Below are positions 12,386-24,134 of a stretch of 64,000 nt of DNA, one piece after another; positions within the stretch are counted from its first letter, which is position 1; each line of letters opens with the position of its first letter. The DNA is from Hexactinellida sp. DTS-2022 (lineage: Eukaryota; Porifera; Hexactinellida). The notes under the pieces are model-generated. The model was not told where the DNA came from and did no database searches. It was given only the letters and a program-made list of their open reading frames with translations. The position numbers were made by a program, and so were the translations under genes. The DNA is taken from the NCBI GenBank assembly GCA_028753945.1, contig JAPNXP010000007.1:1860001-1924000 (forward strand), read 5' to 3'.

Positions 12386-12569
12386 TCTGGTAAATTATTT
12401 CTATACTGTATATTAAGGACATCCATTGCATCTCCCAGCTTTGAAATGCCATCATAGATATTTTGAAAAACTATCTTCTTATACTCGAGTCGATCATTCT
12501 CTTCAAATCCCCCGCCATGAATTATTCGCATTTGTTTAATAAACGTGGTCTTGCCAGCTTCTCCGGTTC
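12386..12569 (-). CDS. G-protein alpha subunit, P-loop exon (partial gene)
   Basis: This is one internal exon of a heterotrimeric G-protein alpha subunit, the membrane-attached GTPase that relays receptor signals. It is preceded on the minus strand by a good acceptor (CTATTTTTAG) and followed by a donor (GAG|GTGAC), giving a 184-bp exon. That fits the size and position of the second coding exon of G-alpha genes, which starts inside the P-loop glycine codon. It encodes the guanine-nucleotide loop GTGEAGKTTFIKQMRIIHG and the start of the helical domain. Compared with the usual GESGKS loop, it reads GEAGKT; Thr at the last position is chemically conservative. The helical part is most like the Gq class, but this is uncertain. 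No other exon of the gene is recognised in the window. A processed or duplicated fragment is unlikely given the intact splice sites. Confidence 0.8.
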
Positions 12570-14397
12570 CTAAAAATAGAATGTTCCAGAACAATTTAAC
12601 TCAAAATAGCAAATGATTTTACTAGAATGGAAGAGAGCACTACAAACTGAAATGCCAAAACATCAAATTAATGAATAGGTTCAACACAGCCCACCATCAA
12701 AATTCAGTAGTAGCTGTAGTAATTGATAAATAAATACTTTCAAATAATAAATGACACAAAAAGAGTGCGATTAACGAAGTGGAAGATATAATACAACTAA
12801 TTTTGTGTATATAGATTAGAACGCATAGAAACTTCAATATTTACGGGAGTACATTTTTTCAATCTATAGCCAAAAAATTATCAAGAGGATAGAAAATTCA
12901 GTTGGGATCAACTAGGGTATATTAAAGTGCCCCAAATAATGCCAGTGCAAATACATGCATATGTTTAGAATTGACAATAGATTAGAATCAATGAAAGAAA
13001 AATAACACAAAGGAATTAAGGGACCAAGTTCAAAATTTCAACCAATATCATCGCATAGAGCCTTCCAAAAGTAAAGTGTAGAGCGCTCACAAAGTACAAA
13101 AACTGCGAAGGGATGATGCATAGAGCACCCTATTGGCAATCATTCAATTGGGTCATTCCGATCACAAATGATTATTGGCAGCAAATACAATAGCTATATT
13201 AAATGGATCACAGCAATATGGTTCTCTCTAGGTCGAAGTCGAAGTCTATCAAATAAGATCAAAGTCCACGATGTAACTTCGCTGAATGCAATTGGGTAGC
13301 TTACACGTCCAAAAATGTAGCAAAAAATTTGGTGGTATATCGTGCACATGTCGCACTTAAAATACTATTTAGACTATTTAGGCCTATTTCAGGTATTATC
13401 GTAATCAAACTTGTACGAAGTTAAGATCGATCTTAAGACCGAACTTAAAAGTAACGTTAAGGTAAATATGATTAGAATAGAGCATAATCCTAATTAAATA
13501 CAAAACTAATGTAATTTAGTTATGGCAAGTGTTTATTTATTATTAATCTAGTAAATATATATTTCTTTATTTTTATTTTTGAGCGCAATTAATGTCAAAT
13601 TATTAGGAACAAAGAAGAAATATTTAAAGTTTATTTGAAGTATAACATCAATCAAGGTAGATTAAATGTGCGATATAAGTAAGTTTGAACAACGTTTAAG
13701 AAGTAATTAGTGAAAATCGAATCAAATACAATCAAATACAATACTTAAGACACCACTCTAAGTTGCTTAAAGTTCGGTCTTAACTGTAGACTGCCTAACT
13801 GATACACGTTGTAACAGGAGGAAAACATGTCGATCTAATCATTCAAATTTCGTGAAAATTCGGATTTAGACATGGTTTTGTATTCTCAATCGAATTCAAT
13901 CAAAAAATCAAAATTTGGAGAATTTGTTGTGATGACGTAGAATAAAAGTGAACTGCTCCACTTGCCACCCTCTTACTTTTGTAGATAAGAAATGTCCAAA
14001 TTTCACCGTGGGAATACCCATAAGAAGATATTAGACTAATATTATCTGTTTAGGATATTTGGGTGGACTAATATAGAGTTGTGATAGATATAATTCAAAC
14101 ATATGTATATTTTCGTAATCCATGGTTCATGAAATACAGATTTATCAATTTTTTGAAAAAGATGTAACTTTCGTTAACTGATGCAGAATTGTTCAAATTT
14201 TGAGATCTGATAACTAATAAGATAGTCGTATTTGTTCTTGTTTAGAAACAAAGGAATACTTATATGTTAACGGCGTTATATCGATTTAAAGAGAAAGTAC
14301 GTGTCATCACTTTTAGGCAAAATCCTCGAGTAAATTCTTTCAAAAATTGTGGAATATTAATATATTATTGTGCTCTTGTTGGATTTCAAATTAACAG
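12570..14397. other. Non-coding region, probably intronic to the G-alpha gene at its left end
   Basis: No coding exon is recognised. Near 13340-13400 there is a Helitron-related word (ACTATTTAGGCCTATTT). From 13431 to 13798 CTTAAGACCGAACTT and its reverse complement flank an AT-rich core, probably a decayed MITE related to the repeat at 17893-18050. Confidence 0.5.
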
Positions 14398-14404
14398 GTT
14401 CTAC

Positions 14405-17400
14405 CGTGACCTATGTAATATCAGGCCTTGGTGCTTTCTTCAAAAAATGGACCATGGATAGGTCACAAGGGTTAACACGAAATTTAGGTTATTGAATAAA
14501 CAATTGTCTCGTCAACAAGGTTACCCCTATCAGTTAATAAAATATACTTATTGCCCAAAGATCATTTAATCTCTCATAAATAGAAAGAAAATAAGTGAAT
14601 GTACGAATTATGTATAGTAATTAATGTACTAATTTATTAATAATAACTAATTAACGAAACAGCGCATAAAGATTCATTGTACTATGAGCTTCTTTAATTT
14701 AAGTTTCTCTTCACCTCTTGATTATATTTGAGAATTTACATTCTTTACCTTATTAGATAAAATGCAATTCGTGGTAGATGTAAGTAGCTTTCGCAACACG
14801 TCCCAACCTAACGCGTTACATCCTGTACACCTCTCCCTCCATGATTCACTTTGATTTTCGTCGATGAAATCAATAGCCAGTTGAATGAGAATCTTGCGAG
14901 AGGGCCCAACTATTAGTGTTTGCATTAAGTGATCCTTTTGCTCGATTTTTACAAATATTTTCATAGACAAATAATAGCCTCGAGTACGCAGTCAGATGGC
15001 CATTTAAGAGAACCTCTGTCAAGTAGTGATATCAAAACGTACTTGCTTTCTTTAGGCTCTTCGATTTCTAGAAGTTTAGGTTCCGATAATGCCTGAAGAC
15101 ATGCTTCACATTTTGACTTCTTGAAATAAGATTGTACTGCTTAGCCAGCGACAAAAGCCAAACTTTGTAAAGTTCTTATGTGAAGATTTAGATTTGATAA
15201 ATCCTTTAATTAGTTCGAGTAGTCGGTTAGATACAAGTTGGAGTCAGAGATAGTCTGTTCTTCAATAGAGGTAGCAAAAGATTTGAGAAATTCATTTAAT
15301 GAAGTTTTTCACCAGAGGATGTAGTACTTACAAATAAATTCAAAATACTAGAGAGTTTCAAACGACGTTCTGTTTCAAGTATTTGGCAATATGTAATGTG
15401 ATAGTGTGCTCCGGCCTTCATCCGATATAAACCAAAATGATGCTCTAAAGGATCGTTCTGAAGAAAAGAAGTGAGGACATAATCGAAACCACAACTTTCA
15501 GTAAGGTGATTGACAATTTTCGTGAGAGATATCGTTGAATGCTTAAAACTTGTAAACGTTTGCTTGCTTAACTTTCCACTGTCTGGCATATTATGCCAAT
15601 TATCAAGCCATGAGATCAGGTGACTAAGAAAACTAAATCTAGCATCATTGTAGCGAAGTGGCATTGAATATTCGTCTTTCAAGTGTATTCCATTTACGGG
15701 TGTATTAACATTGAAGATTTTCCAAACTTTAGTTAATATTTTATGAAGTCTGATGTCTGATAGTTGAAAGTCTGTCTCGATGAATCCTGAATAGCTAGAG
15801 CAGCAGCAGTAGAGTAATCGAAAACCCTTAGTGCAAGGCTGACATTCTGGCGTTCCAACTTAGGTTGCCAACAAGATTTCGCCGTAAGACGCGGATCTAA
15901 TTTAAGTACGCTGTGTTGATCTGACCTGTAGAGCAGAAGTACATCTTCGAATGATGCGATGTTTGTGGTAGTTAAATCATCAAACTGAGGATATTGAAAC
16001 GTTTTATTGAAGTCTTTGAGATTTAGCCAGTTGTTACGTATTGATTTTAAGATGTGAACAAAATCGAATAGTAGGAACAAAGTACGGTTAGAATCACAAG
16101 GGTGGGGAACAGAAGGATTCAAAGTTTTGTCAGGTGAGAATAGTTTGAAAATGCTGACATTCAGAGGATAGTTATCAGTGCAAAGCACTTGAACTTTAAG
16201 ATTAAAAAGCTCGATATCACAAATAGCTTTTGTAATTGTCGGAAATAAGATTTCAGCTGATGTTGTAAAACAAAGAATAAGACGTATAATGGTAGACCAC
16301 CGTTTTTATAAGCTAGATACATACCATTAAAGCTAAAATAGTGCGGGTGGGTTCATTAAGATCCCCAGAGGATCCAAAAAATTTACCAGCCTTATATGTA
16401 AGATCCGATTTGACGTGAATTTCGTCCATTTGAATGATAACATTACGTTGTTGATGAGTGAAATGCGCAGTTGCTTGTTTAAGATATACGATGTAGTCAC
16501 CTTCTAACCCGATATTAGTGTACAGCTTCTGAAGATTTCTATGATGGGGTAGTGAAAGGCACTCTAGTGATTGCAAATAATTATAACAGATTGGTGAGAT
16601 TAAGTGAGACTTCAATGCGACTACTTGTGTAAGGATGTTATACTTGCGCTATTTTTAGGAACAATAGCATTTTCTAATTGGCACAGTATGAATTGTAAAC
16701 GGTTAATATGTGAACGTGTATCGCATGAATCAGTTGATTGAGTATCGGAATCTAAGCTTGATGAGGTTTCTGGTGTTTGTTCTAGCTGTAGTATACATTC
16801 ATTTAGATGTTCGGTAGCCTTAGAAATATGTTGATAGGTGGTATTAGGACATTCTTTCAAAACTGCTTGTTTCGTATCGATTTCTTGGATTATAGTTTAA
16901 ATCTGTCTGATATCCTTGACAAAGTCCACTGAAATTCGGATTTCTTTGCCCTCTAGAAAAGCCTTAGCAATAAGTGAACGATAAATAGACAAGGTGGAAT
17001 CGATAGATAATATCTGTCCGGATAATGATGGCTTGATAAAGTGAACTGTGCATTCATCGGAATACCAGTGAACCCAATTATCAGGTAGAGTAACAGAAAT
17101 GAGCTATTAATTTGTATTTATCAATTTCTGTTATTTGTTCGGCAATACTGAGCTTTAGAGCTTCATCGAACAATTCTTGTTCTTTCGTTTCATAAGTAAG
17201 ACGGGGAGGTTTAGGCGTAGAGGAAGAGAGGTATTTAGGGCAGCTAGGTAAGATGCATGGGAGATAATTTTCTGAAAGTTTAGGCTTGAAACGTTCTATT
17301 TGCTGGATAGACTCATCACCTTGATGAATTTAGTATGTTCGATGGATATCTTCCCCACGAAAATGCTTGATACATACATACACTGATTTTAAGTCTGACG

Positions 17401-17831
17401 CGCCTTCTCTGCAAATAGCTCTTGTCTATTTGTTAGCCAAGTCTGGGCATTTAGGTAAGGAAAACAAAGGAATATAAGGTTCGCCTTTGTAATTGCTTCG
17501 ACAATTGGGTACGGAACATGTGTTAGGCATCTTCAGGGTAGATGAAGGACTCAATTTGAACAAATAAAGCTAAATTTGTGTATAAAAAGCAAGTAAATAA
17601 TTATAATCCGTATTTAACTAGGTTACGAAAATACGTGCAATGGTATAATAGAGAATAATTTAATGTAGTTAGAGTAAAATGGCCGTCTAATACTATAAAA
17701 CAAAGTGAATTTGAGATGAAGTCTGGATTAATACGTTTAAAATTAAAAAAAAAATATGGTTGAATTATAATTTACCCTTGTGACCTATCCATGGTTTTTC
17801 CGCGCCAAGGCCTGATATTACGTAGGTCACG
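14405..17831 (-). mobile_element. P-element-like transposon (3427 bp)
   Basis: About 70-bp inverted ends begin CGTGACCTATGTAATATC on the left and finish GATATTACGTAGGTCACG on the right. GTTCTAC is duplicated on both sides (14398-14404 and 17832-17838), a 7-bp match; P elements usually make 8 bp. Each end has an inner inverted GGTCAC word of its own. The only coding content is a THAP9-like transposase on the minus strand. Confidence 0.9.
14722..17530 (-). pseudogene. P-element/THAP9-like transposase, decayed
   Basis: It would encode a THAP-domain transposase. The start ATG at 17530 opens a THAP zinc finger (MPNTCSVPNC, later CIKHF), a sequence-specific DNA-binding fold. At 17426-17428 a TAG stands where THAP domains have their conserved Trp, and a TAA at 17330-17332 is a second stop. 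A coiled-coil-like part follows (16860-16621). Next comes the catalytic region (16615-16313) with QMDEIHVKSDLTY as the first Asp motif. The region at 16188-15733 contains LFDFVHILKSIRNNW, typical of P transposases. The C-terminal core (15682-15296) has DPLEHHFGLYRMKAG and CQILETERRLKLSSIL. Short remnants continue to 14722. Several frameshifts separate these blocks, so the gene is dead although the transposon ends are well kept. Confidence 0.88.
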
Positions 17832-17892
17832 GTTCTACATATTATATACAAATAACTACAGGGTAAGCTATTTTCCTGAAAATCACACCGGC

Positions 17893-18050
17893 AGTCGACG
17901 GTTAAGTTCGTACTTAAGATCGAACTTAAATCTTAGTGAATACGACTTAAGATCGAACTTAAATCTTAGTGAATACGACTGAAGATCGAACTTAAGACTT
18001 AAGCACTAAGATCGGTCTTAAGTTCAATCTTAAGTTCTTAGTGAATACGG
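17893..18050. repeat. Tandem and inverted CTTAAGATCGAACTTAA repeats
   Basis: A unit of about 33 bp containing ACTTAAGATCGAACTTAAAT and then CTTAGTGAATACG occurs nearly three times. A partly inverted copy ending GTGAATACGG follows. This is probably a MITE end with iterated sites; no target duplication was resolved. Confidence 0.6.
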
Positions 18051-18529
18051 CCGCAGATTCCATTACTAACAACTCATTCAAATCATTCATATTTGTTCAC
18101 CAACTTAGTCAACACATTAAAAAAATGAGTTTTTGCCAACTCAAAATGAGTTAATACAGCCCTGCATTTCTGGCTAAGAATTTAAGTCCAATTCATAACT
18201 CCCATTCGCATTCCTTAGAATTTAAGATTCCATTCTCCCAATTCCATTTTCAATGGGACTGGGATGCATCTCTATTACCGAAGGATTTGGGCCCATCCCT
18301 GGTCTGAAATGGAGGGTGGGTGGGGATATACAAACCGCAAGCGACGAATAGCGTGACATGGACCCTCTCATTATCATGTTGGAGTAAATTGAATGGCTTA
18401 GTTTCCCAAACTGATCACGGTTAATCAATTAGCGAAAAAATACAAGTTCGCCATTGTAATAATCGCTGTTGATGGCATTTATCTATAGAAGCCAATCAAT
18501 CGTCAGTATTGCCTTTCTCTCCCAAAATA
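18051..18529. other. Non-coding spacer
   Basis: There is no gene. CAGCCCTG near 18158 could be a lone hAT tip. Confidence 0.4.
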
Positions 18530-18537
18530 CTGTGGTC

Positions 18538-19260
18538 CATAGGCGTCGAAATTTCAATTTTTCTGAAAATCTGGGGGGGGCAGCCAGAGAACATTTAGAA
18601 GACATTTATTTTATTTTGCAATTAATACGCAAAAATCACACAGAATTTTTAATAAATAACGTAAGTGAGATGTAAATTTACTGAGAAAGCTTTATGCAAC
18701 TTGAAATTTGGGGCAAATTAAAAACCTATTATCCTCCACTGTTTCAACTAATTTTCAAAGACAAACGCCAGCTGAGGGGACGAATTCATACCTGCCAACT
18801 GTACAGGGATTCCCTGTACAGTACTGGAATTTAAACATTTTGGCGGTTCTGTACAGGTGTACAGGGATTTATACAATTTATACAGGGATTTTTAATTTAC
18901 TAATTATATGTCAAATAATGCCTAAAAATGTTTACAGTGATGATAGTATATTCTGCCATGCATTCTGCATTGACCACATAAAGGGACAACTGGTTTAATA
19001 AGCGTACAGGGATTACCTGCACAATATGTAAGTCATTGCTTTCTCCTTTCCAAGTGGTAATTTAGAAATGTAAGTGTATAGTAATTCATTGGACGAGCGA
19101 GCGCAGCGAGCGAGAAACTTTGGGAGGTGTACAGGGATTTTGGCCAATGTACAGAGAAAATTGGAGCCCTGTACAGGGATATGACTCAAATAGGTTGGCA
19201 TGTATGCGAAATCTGGGGGGGGCGAGACCTATGCTGCCCCCCCCTGCAACGACGCCTATG
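18538..19260. mobile_element. hAT-type MITE, CATAGGCGTCG family (723 bp)
   Basis: The tips CATAGGCGTCG and CGACGCCTATG are exact partners. CTGTGGTC is duplicated exactly on both flanks (18530-18537, 19261-19268). G runs follow the tips. Inside are many GTACAGGGAT words and a GAGCGAGCGCAGCGAGCGAG palindrome near 19094. A second copy, inverted, is at 35973-36558. Confidence 0.93.
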
Positions 19261-19348
19261 CTGTGGTCATTGATTTATTCGTTCGATGCTTTATACAGGA
19301 AAGCAGAAATAAACCTATATCCAAACCAGAATTAGTTTGTACAAAGAA

Positions 19349-19896
19349 ATGGGAGTGAAGTCGTCGATGGTTCTCCCACCAGATCCTGATTCTGTTGTAC
19401 AAGTCATCAAGCGAGTTCACTATCATTCTATCAGGTTTACTTCTGGCGTAGGTGTTGAAATCAATAATGAAATCATACCATTCAGCAATTATGGATGGAT
19501 ATGGTGCTAGAAGCAGAAACTTGTTGTACCAGTATGGTTCACCGGGAGTCAGTTACCACTATCGCTGAGTAGCAAGAGGCGAAAAAGGAAAAGTAATTTA
19601 AAAATGTAGATGACGTAGATGCAAATGCCGAAGATATCCTAGAACCGCAAAGAGGGAGGCATAAGAGGAGAAGAAAAATAAGCCAGATGACGTTGAGGAA
19701 CAGTGAAGAAATCAGTAATAGTAATCTCATTTACCAAGCGGAGGATGAGATGGATGTAATTCAAGAAGCTGCTGCACAACCTTTGCTGATTGAAGAAGAA
19801 GATATTTCGTTCGCGGATAGCAATGTAAACGAGAGCGACTGGGAGGTTTCAGACTTCCTTTTAAGTGGGGACTCTGGAGATGAATGGATGCTATGA
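19349..19896 (+). pseudogene. Fragment of an unknown transposon-borne protein
   Basis: An ATG at 19349 opens 53 codons with LPPDPDSVVQVIKRVHYHS, and a TAG follows at 19508-19510. A second frame (19687-19896) encodes a very acidic tail rich in Asp and Glu. The first part resembles a motif often seen near the C-terminus of large repeated proteins in cnidarian and sponge genomes (PPxxDxxxxHxxRxxYQ), but I cannot name the family. It may be the tail of a gene like the fragment at 20674-21850. Low certainty. Confidence 0.35.
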
Positions 19897-20064
19897 ATCA
19901 TTAAAAATGAATACTATGTATCAGTGTATTTTATCGTATATTCAGTAAATATTAGTCCATAAAGTACTTACGAAAATTGCGAAAACGTGGGTAAGTAATT
20001 TTCGGAGTTCTTTTATGACATGCACGAGGTGAAATTGAGTAAGTGACGTTTGTCGTGATAAAAA

Positions 20065-20395
20065 AGCTGAATCCCTCGAAAGGGTTTTTGAAGACGTCTT
20101 AGAGTAAAAATACAGATTACGTCAGATTAAAATAATTTAGACATCAATCGAAAGGTCTTCTTGGGTTCTATTCAAATTTACAAATTTCATGTCATGGCGG
20201 CATATAGTTCCAAAGTTATGGCCGATAGTGTGAAATTTTTGTCGTGTGATGACGTCACCTATTATGTGACAACCAACAATATTCAAAAATGTTGTCTGAG
20301 CTTAAACTAATCCTAGTGACCTAAAGTATCAATTCAAACCTTAAAAACTTTGGTTAGGCAATTCCTTAGATGGTTAGGGTTTTTACCCTGCATAA
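20065..20395. repeat. 330-bp direct repeat, copy 1
   Basis: This matches 22155-22482 in the same orientation at high identity. Landmarks are ACAGATTACGTCAGATTAAA, TCATGTCATGGCGGCATATA and GGTTAGGGTTTTTACCCTG. The two copies flank the gene fragment at 20674-21850. They lack TG...CA ends, so I do not call them LTRs. Confidence 0.75.
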
Positions 20396-20673
20396 GCCGT
20401 TAGCCATGGGATGATCAGCACGTCTCACGGTTTTCAACTTGTAGCTTCTGATGAAGCTCTTGAAACATCTAGATAGCTCTATATTGAAGATTAATCAACT
20501 TATATATGTATGCTCTAGTAGATATATTTACATTATTAAATAAAAACAGATAATTAAACATCTTGCACCACTAGTGAACTCCTTTCCTTGGTCGTTTGTA
20601 TAATGTTGGGTAAAAGAAAAAGCTAAGAAGAAGTTCCGGACAAATCCTGAGCTTAGTCTTTTGAGGATGCGTG

Positions 20674-21850
20674 TTACAGAGAGGGGCCACTTAAGAGAAA
20701 ATCTAGTCGTTTTGCTTCTTGACAGAAACGATGTGATGGATCTTTCATATAAATCTCCTTTCTTTCTATGAGGCGTTTACTTGCGCTAAGAACAGAACTT
20801 CGCCCAAGACCGCCTACATTGTACCTGCTATCATCACTGTCGCGCTTAGAGTCGCAGATAAAACAATGGCGTTTTCCTTGGAAAAGGTTTCTTGAAGTAC
20901 GTGCTTCTGAAATAGAATTTCATTCTCGGTTTCATAACTAACGAAAATTTCTTGTCTGCTGTATCAATAGTGCCGTAGCTTTTAATGTAGCGACCACTGT
21001 TACTAGCAAACTCAGTCCGACATGTTTTATGAATTTCTCCAAACGACTCTTTCGCATCTTTAACTTTTGCAAAAACTTCTGTAAAACGATGTTTAGGCTC
21101 ATGGGGTGGAATATTTATGCTCGCCCATGTCTCAGTGTCCAATTTAAAATGCATCCAGCCTCTTTGTCCTAGATTTTGTTGGTTCTCCTTTGGTCCGATT
21201 GCACCATTACATATAAGCAGGGTTGGGTTCAAGTACATTTGAAAGTACTTAAGTACAAGTACTACTACTTTTCAGATATTCAAGTACAATACAAGTACAA
21301 GTACAGGTAAACTTAAAGTACTTAAGTACAAGTACAAGTACAATGAAAAAATTAGGAAAATACTTAAGTACAAGTACAAGTACTTCCCAAGCTCTTATGA
21401 TAAATCTCTCGTACTAATAGTAGAAATTGCTAAATACATAGTTTATATAGTATCATCCAAATCTATTTAATTGATTTAGCAGTAGTCCTTGACACGAACA
21501 CAATTCCTAATATACTAAGTATTAAGTAACACTACTTTATTTGAGATGGGATTTGAGGAACATCAATGATGTGTGTTGGAAATATATTGAATGATAAAAA
21601 AGTCACGAGTAACAAGTACTCAAGTACAAGTGCAAGTACTTTAGAAAAATGAGGAAAGTAATTAAGTACAAGTACAAGTACAACGGAAAAATGGTGAAAG
21701 TACTTAAGTACAAGTACAAGTACTCAGAAAATGTACTTAATTACAGAAGTACTTAAGTAAATTGTACTTGAACCCAACCCTGCATATAAGACAGGTATTA
21801 TCAGTTTTTCTAGTTTCTGAACTCAGGAATGGTTTTGAAGAGTGCATCAT
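20674..21850 (-). pseudogene. Two-zinc-knuckle protein fragment, split by a MITE
   Basis: The first ATG at 21850 starts a frame reading through KTDNTCLICNGAIGPKEN. It is cut at the codon for Cys-Asn by the MITE at 21218-21782 and resumes at 21217. It then runs through RGWMHFKLDTETWASINI, ESFGEIHKTCRTEF and SLVMKPRMKF. A frameshift near 20870 leads into a second knuckle, RHCFICDSKRDSDDSRYN, ending at a stop at 20674-20676. Two CxxC pairs and a late His/Cys suggest zinc binding. The pattern resembles the N-terminus of large repeated proteins in cnidarian and sponge genomes, but I do not know its function. The MITE and the frameshift make it a pseudogene. Confidence 0.65.
21218..21782. mobile_element. 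hAT MITE built of AAGTAC words (565 bp)
   Basis: The tips CAGGGTTGGGTTCAAGTAC and GTACTTGAACCCAACCCTG are exact inverted partners with an exact 8-bp duplication CATATAAG (21210-21217, 21783-21790). Both arms are filled with iterated AAGTACAAGTACTTAAGTAC-type words. It splits a zinc-knuckle gene fragment, so it arrived after that sequence. Confidence 0.96.
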
Positions 21851-22154
21851 CAGCCAAGAGTATTGGGTGCAAACTTTATAGACATACATAAATACTTATA
21901 TATCAATTCCAACGAAGTGATCAGATATCTTCAGAAACGATTAGAAAAGAAAAAAAGGGGGCCCAAAAATAAAGCGACGACTCATAATGAGATTATGGAA
22001 AAGTTTTGGCTTATATGCTATATATATACTCAGCTCAGAAGTAATATTAATTAGACGTTAAATACAGTATTAAGGTCTAATATTAAGTCTCCTTAATCCA
22101 CCAATGGACTTAAGCACTATGCTAGTTCTCGAAAGGGTCCCCCCTGATCCGACT

Positions 22155-22482
22155 CTGCTGAATCCATCGAAAGGTTTTTGATGACGTCATAGAGTAAAAT
22201 ACAGATTACGTCAGATTAAAATAATTCAGACATCAATCGAAGGATCTTCTTGGGTTTATTCAAATTTACAAATTTCATGTCATGGCGGCATATAGTTCCA
22301 AAGTTGTGGCCGATAGTGTGAAATTTTTGTCGTGTGGTGACGTCACCTATTATGTGAAAACCAACAATTTTCAAAATTGTAGTCTGGGCTTAAATTAATC
22401 CTAGTGACCTAAAGTATCAATTCAATCCTTAAAAAATTTGGTTAGGCACTTCCTTAGATGGTTAGGGTTTTTACCCTGTATA
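22155..22482. repeat. 330-bp direct repeat, copy 2
   Basis: See 20065-20395. It ends GGGTTTTTACCCTGTATAGC and runs directly into an integrase-like remnant. Confidence 0.75.
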
Positions 22483-22956
22483 GCTTAGTAGAAGCGCATA
22501 ACAAGATCCTCAAAAGTAAGAATGATGAGTATTTATCAATATGGTGCAAATAGGAATTACTAATAGTATTCGTATATTCAAATGCTTTATTTTAGAACGT
22601 TGTTTAAAATGGAGGCTGAGAATGGCGATCATTGAACGAAGTTACTCAAATCTGCAGTTTTAGCGATGAACTCTACGAAGAAGAGATCCTATGGTCAAAC
22701 TGCTTTCAAAGTTATGTGGGGACGATAATACAGACATGAAGATATGCGTTCAGTCATCAATAACATGATGGTTGACAGTCAGGGTGATTTTGAGGCTCAA
22801 GATGAAATATTTGGTCAAGTGTCTCCATCACAAGATGAGTTAGAAAACATAAATGAAGTTTTTCTCCTCCTTTGGAACAACAGCTGGAAGAAGTTAGTAC
22901 TTTTGATAAGTGTCGAAACAATACGAATGGAAAAGCAATTTATTCCAAAAATTTGA
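22483..22956 (+). pseudogene. Integrase remnant (Gypsy/Ginger-like)
   Basis: Directly after the direct repeat one frame reads SLVEAHNKILKSK, which resembles the helix carrying the catalytic Glu of Gypsy/Ginger integrases. About 150 bp on, another frame reads MNSTKKRSYGQTAFKVMWGR, like the post-catalytic segment of the same family, and after a stop it continues at 22744-22956 (MRSVINNMMVDSQGDFE). The Asp motifs are missing, so only the 3' part survives and the frame is broken. The short ORF near 23776-24000 may be its far C-terminus. Confidence 0.5.
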
Positions 22957-23040
22957 GCAATTCAAGCAGGATATACAATATGATAAAAAAAATCAACGAA
23001 AGTCGGATATTAATTAGATTTATTGATTAATGTATTAGTG

Positions 23041-23230
23041 TTTACCTAATAGCAAGTAGAAAAATTGATTTAACTTTGCTTGCTAATAAGGCGAATTTCA
23101 CTGTACAGTGTCGCCTAATAGCAAGTTATTTTCACTCCCCAAGCGAGCATTTAATAACAAGTTCGCCTATTTTAAAGTAAATAGCTTGCAAAATGCGATT
23201 TGTTATTACACCATTTACTCAATATAAATA
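23041..23230. repeat. Back-to-back pogo-like ends around CACTGTACAGTG
   Basis: At 23099-23112 the string TTCACTGTACAGTGTCG puts CACTG-TA-CAGTG in the middle of two arms, both rich in CGCCTAATAGCAAG/CTTGCTAATAAGGCG words. This looks like two inverted copies meeting at a shared TA target. Confidence 0.45.
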
Positions 23231-23319
23231 TTGTCTATAGTTCTCTTCTCAACAATAGTGACATAATCTTATATACTAATATTTCCAAACAAAAAATATT
23301 CCTAATATATACAAAGCAC

Positions 23320-23755
23320 CATAGGCGTAGAGTTATTAATTATTTTACCAAAAGCTGACGGGGCGTGATTCTGTGTTTGAAAATAATTTTTCGTTCATAA
23401 ACAATGGCCAAAATTTTGAATAGTGGGGTGGTCGTAATTCCAAATCAATTAATACTGATGTTAATAAGTGGTTGAACGAGAATATAAAAAGTAGTAGCAA
23501 TATCGGGGTGATCGATATTCTGAGGTGGTCGTTAAGCGGGATTCCACAACTCGTACAGTAAATTGTTGATAAAATATCCGGAAAGTATAATTATTCTTGA
23601 TTGAAATACGTAGTCATGATTTCATACTCTGTATATATTTATATATTTTCCGGAATCTTTAACAGAAAGCTGACGGGGCGAAGAGGCCTCCGCCCCGTAA
23701 TACATACGGGCTGACGGGACGTGCCCCGGCCGACCCGTCATACTCTACACCTATG
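23320..23755. mobile_element. hAT-type MITE, CATAGGCGTAGAG family (436 bp)
   Basis: The tips CATAGGCGTAGAGT and ACTCTACACCTATG are inverted (one mismatch). The flanks CAAAGCAC and CAAAGCAT match 7 of 8. GCTGACGGGGCG recurs inside. Confidence 0.85.
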
Positions 23756-23775
23756 CAAAGCATCGACCAAACTAT

Positions 23776-24000
23776 TTGGGACCCAACACTATGTCTGATG
23801 TAAGTGAAAGTTATGTCACAATATCAACAGGTAGGGCACGAGGTAGCAAAATTCCTATTAATACTGTGCGACCTTACTTTGAAAGAAATGAAAAGTCCAG
23901 GGAAGCTACTGATAGTCCCGATTACAAGAAGAAAAGAATAGACTCCCCACTGGTAATTCTAGTAATTCTACATTGTAATTCATGTAAAGAAATATTTTGA
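23776..24000 (+). pseudogene. Unrecognised 74-residue fragment
   Basis: An open frame contains ISTGRARGSKIPINTVRPYF and a basic stretch. It could be the C-terminal tail of the integrase remnant upstream, separated from it by the MITE at 23320-23755. No domain is recognised and it may be a chance frame. Confidence 0.25.
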
Positions 24001-24134
24001 CTCAGATCATCACAAATTCATTTTTAGAATAGTCAAGATCTCATTGCTTTCTCAAAAGATTCCATAATCGAACACTTTGACATCTTGAAAGAAAGGTTAT
24101 GATTCACAATTCATATTTTGGTGATAATTATTAA

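Noticed and set aside
20065..22482. LTR retrotransposon formed by the two 330-bp direct repeats
   Set aside because: No TG...CA tips, no primer-binding site, no gag or reverse transcriptase between them.
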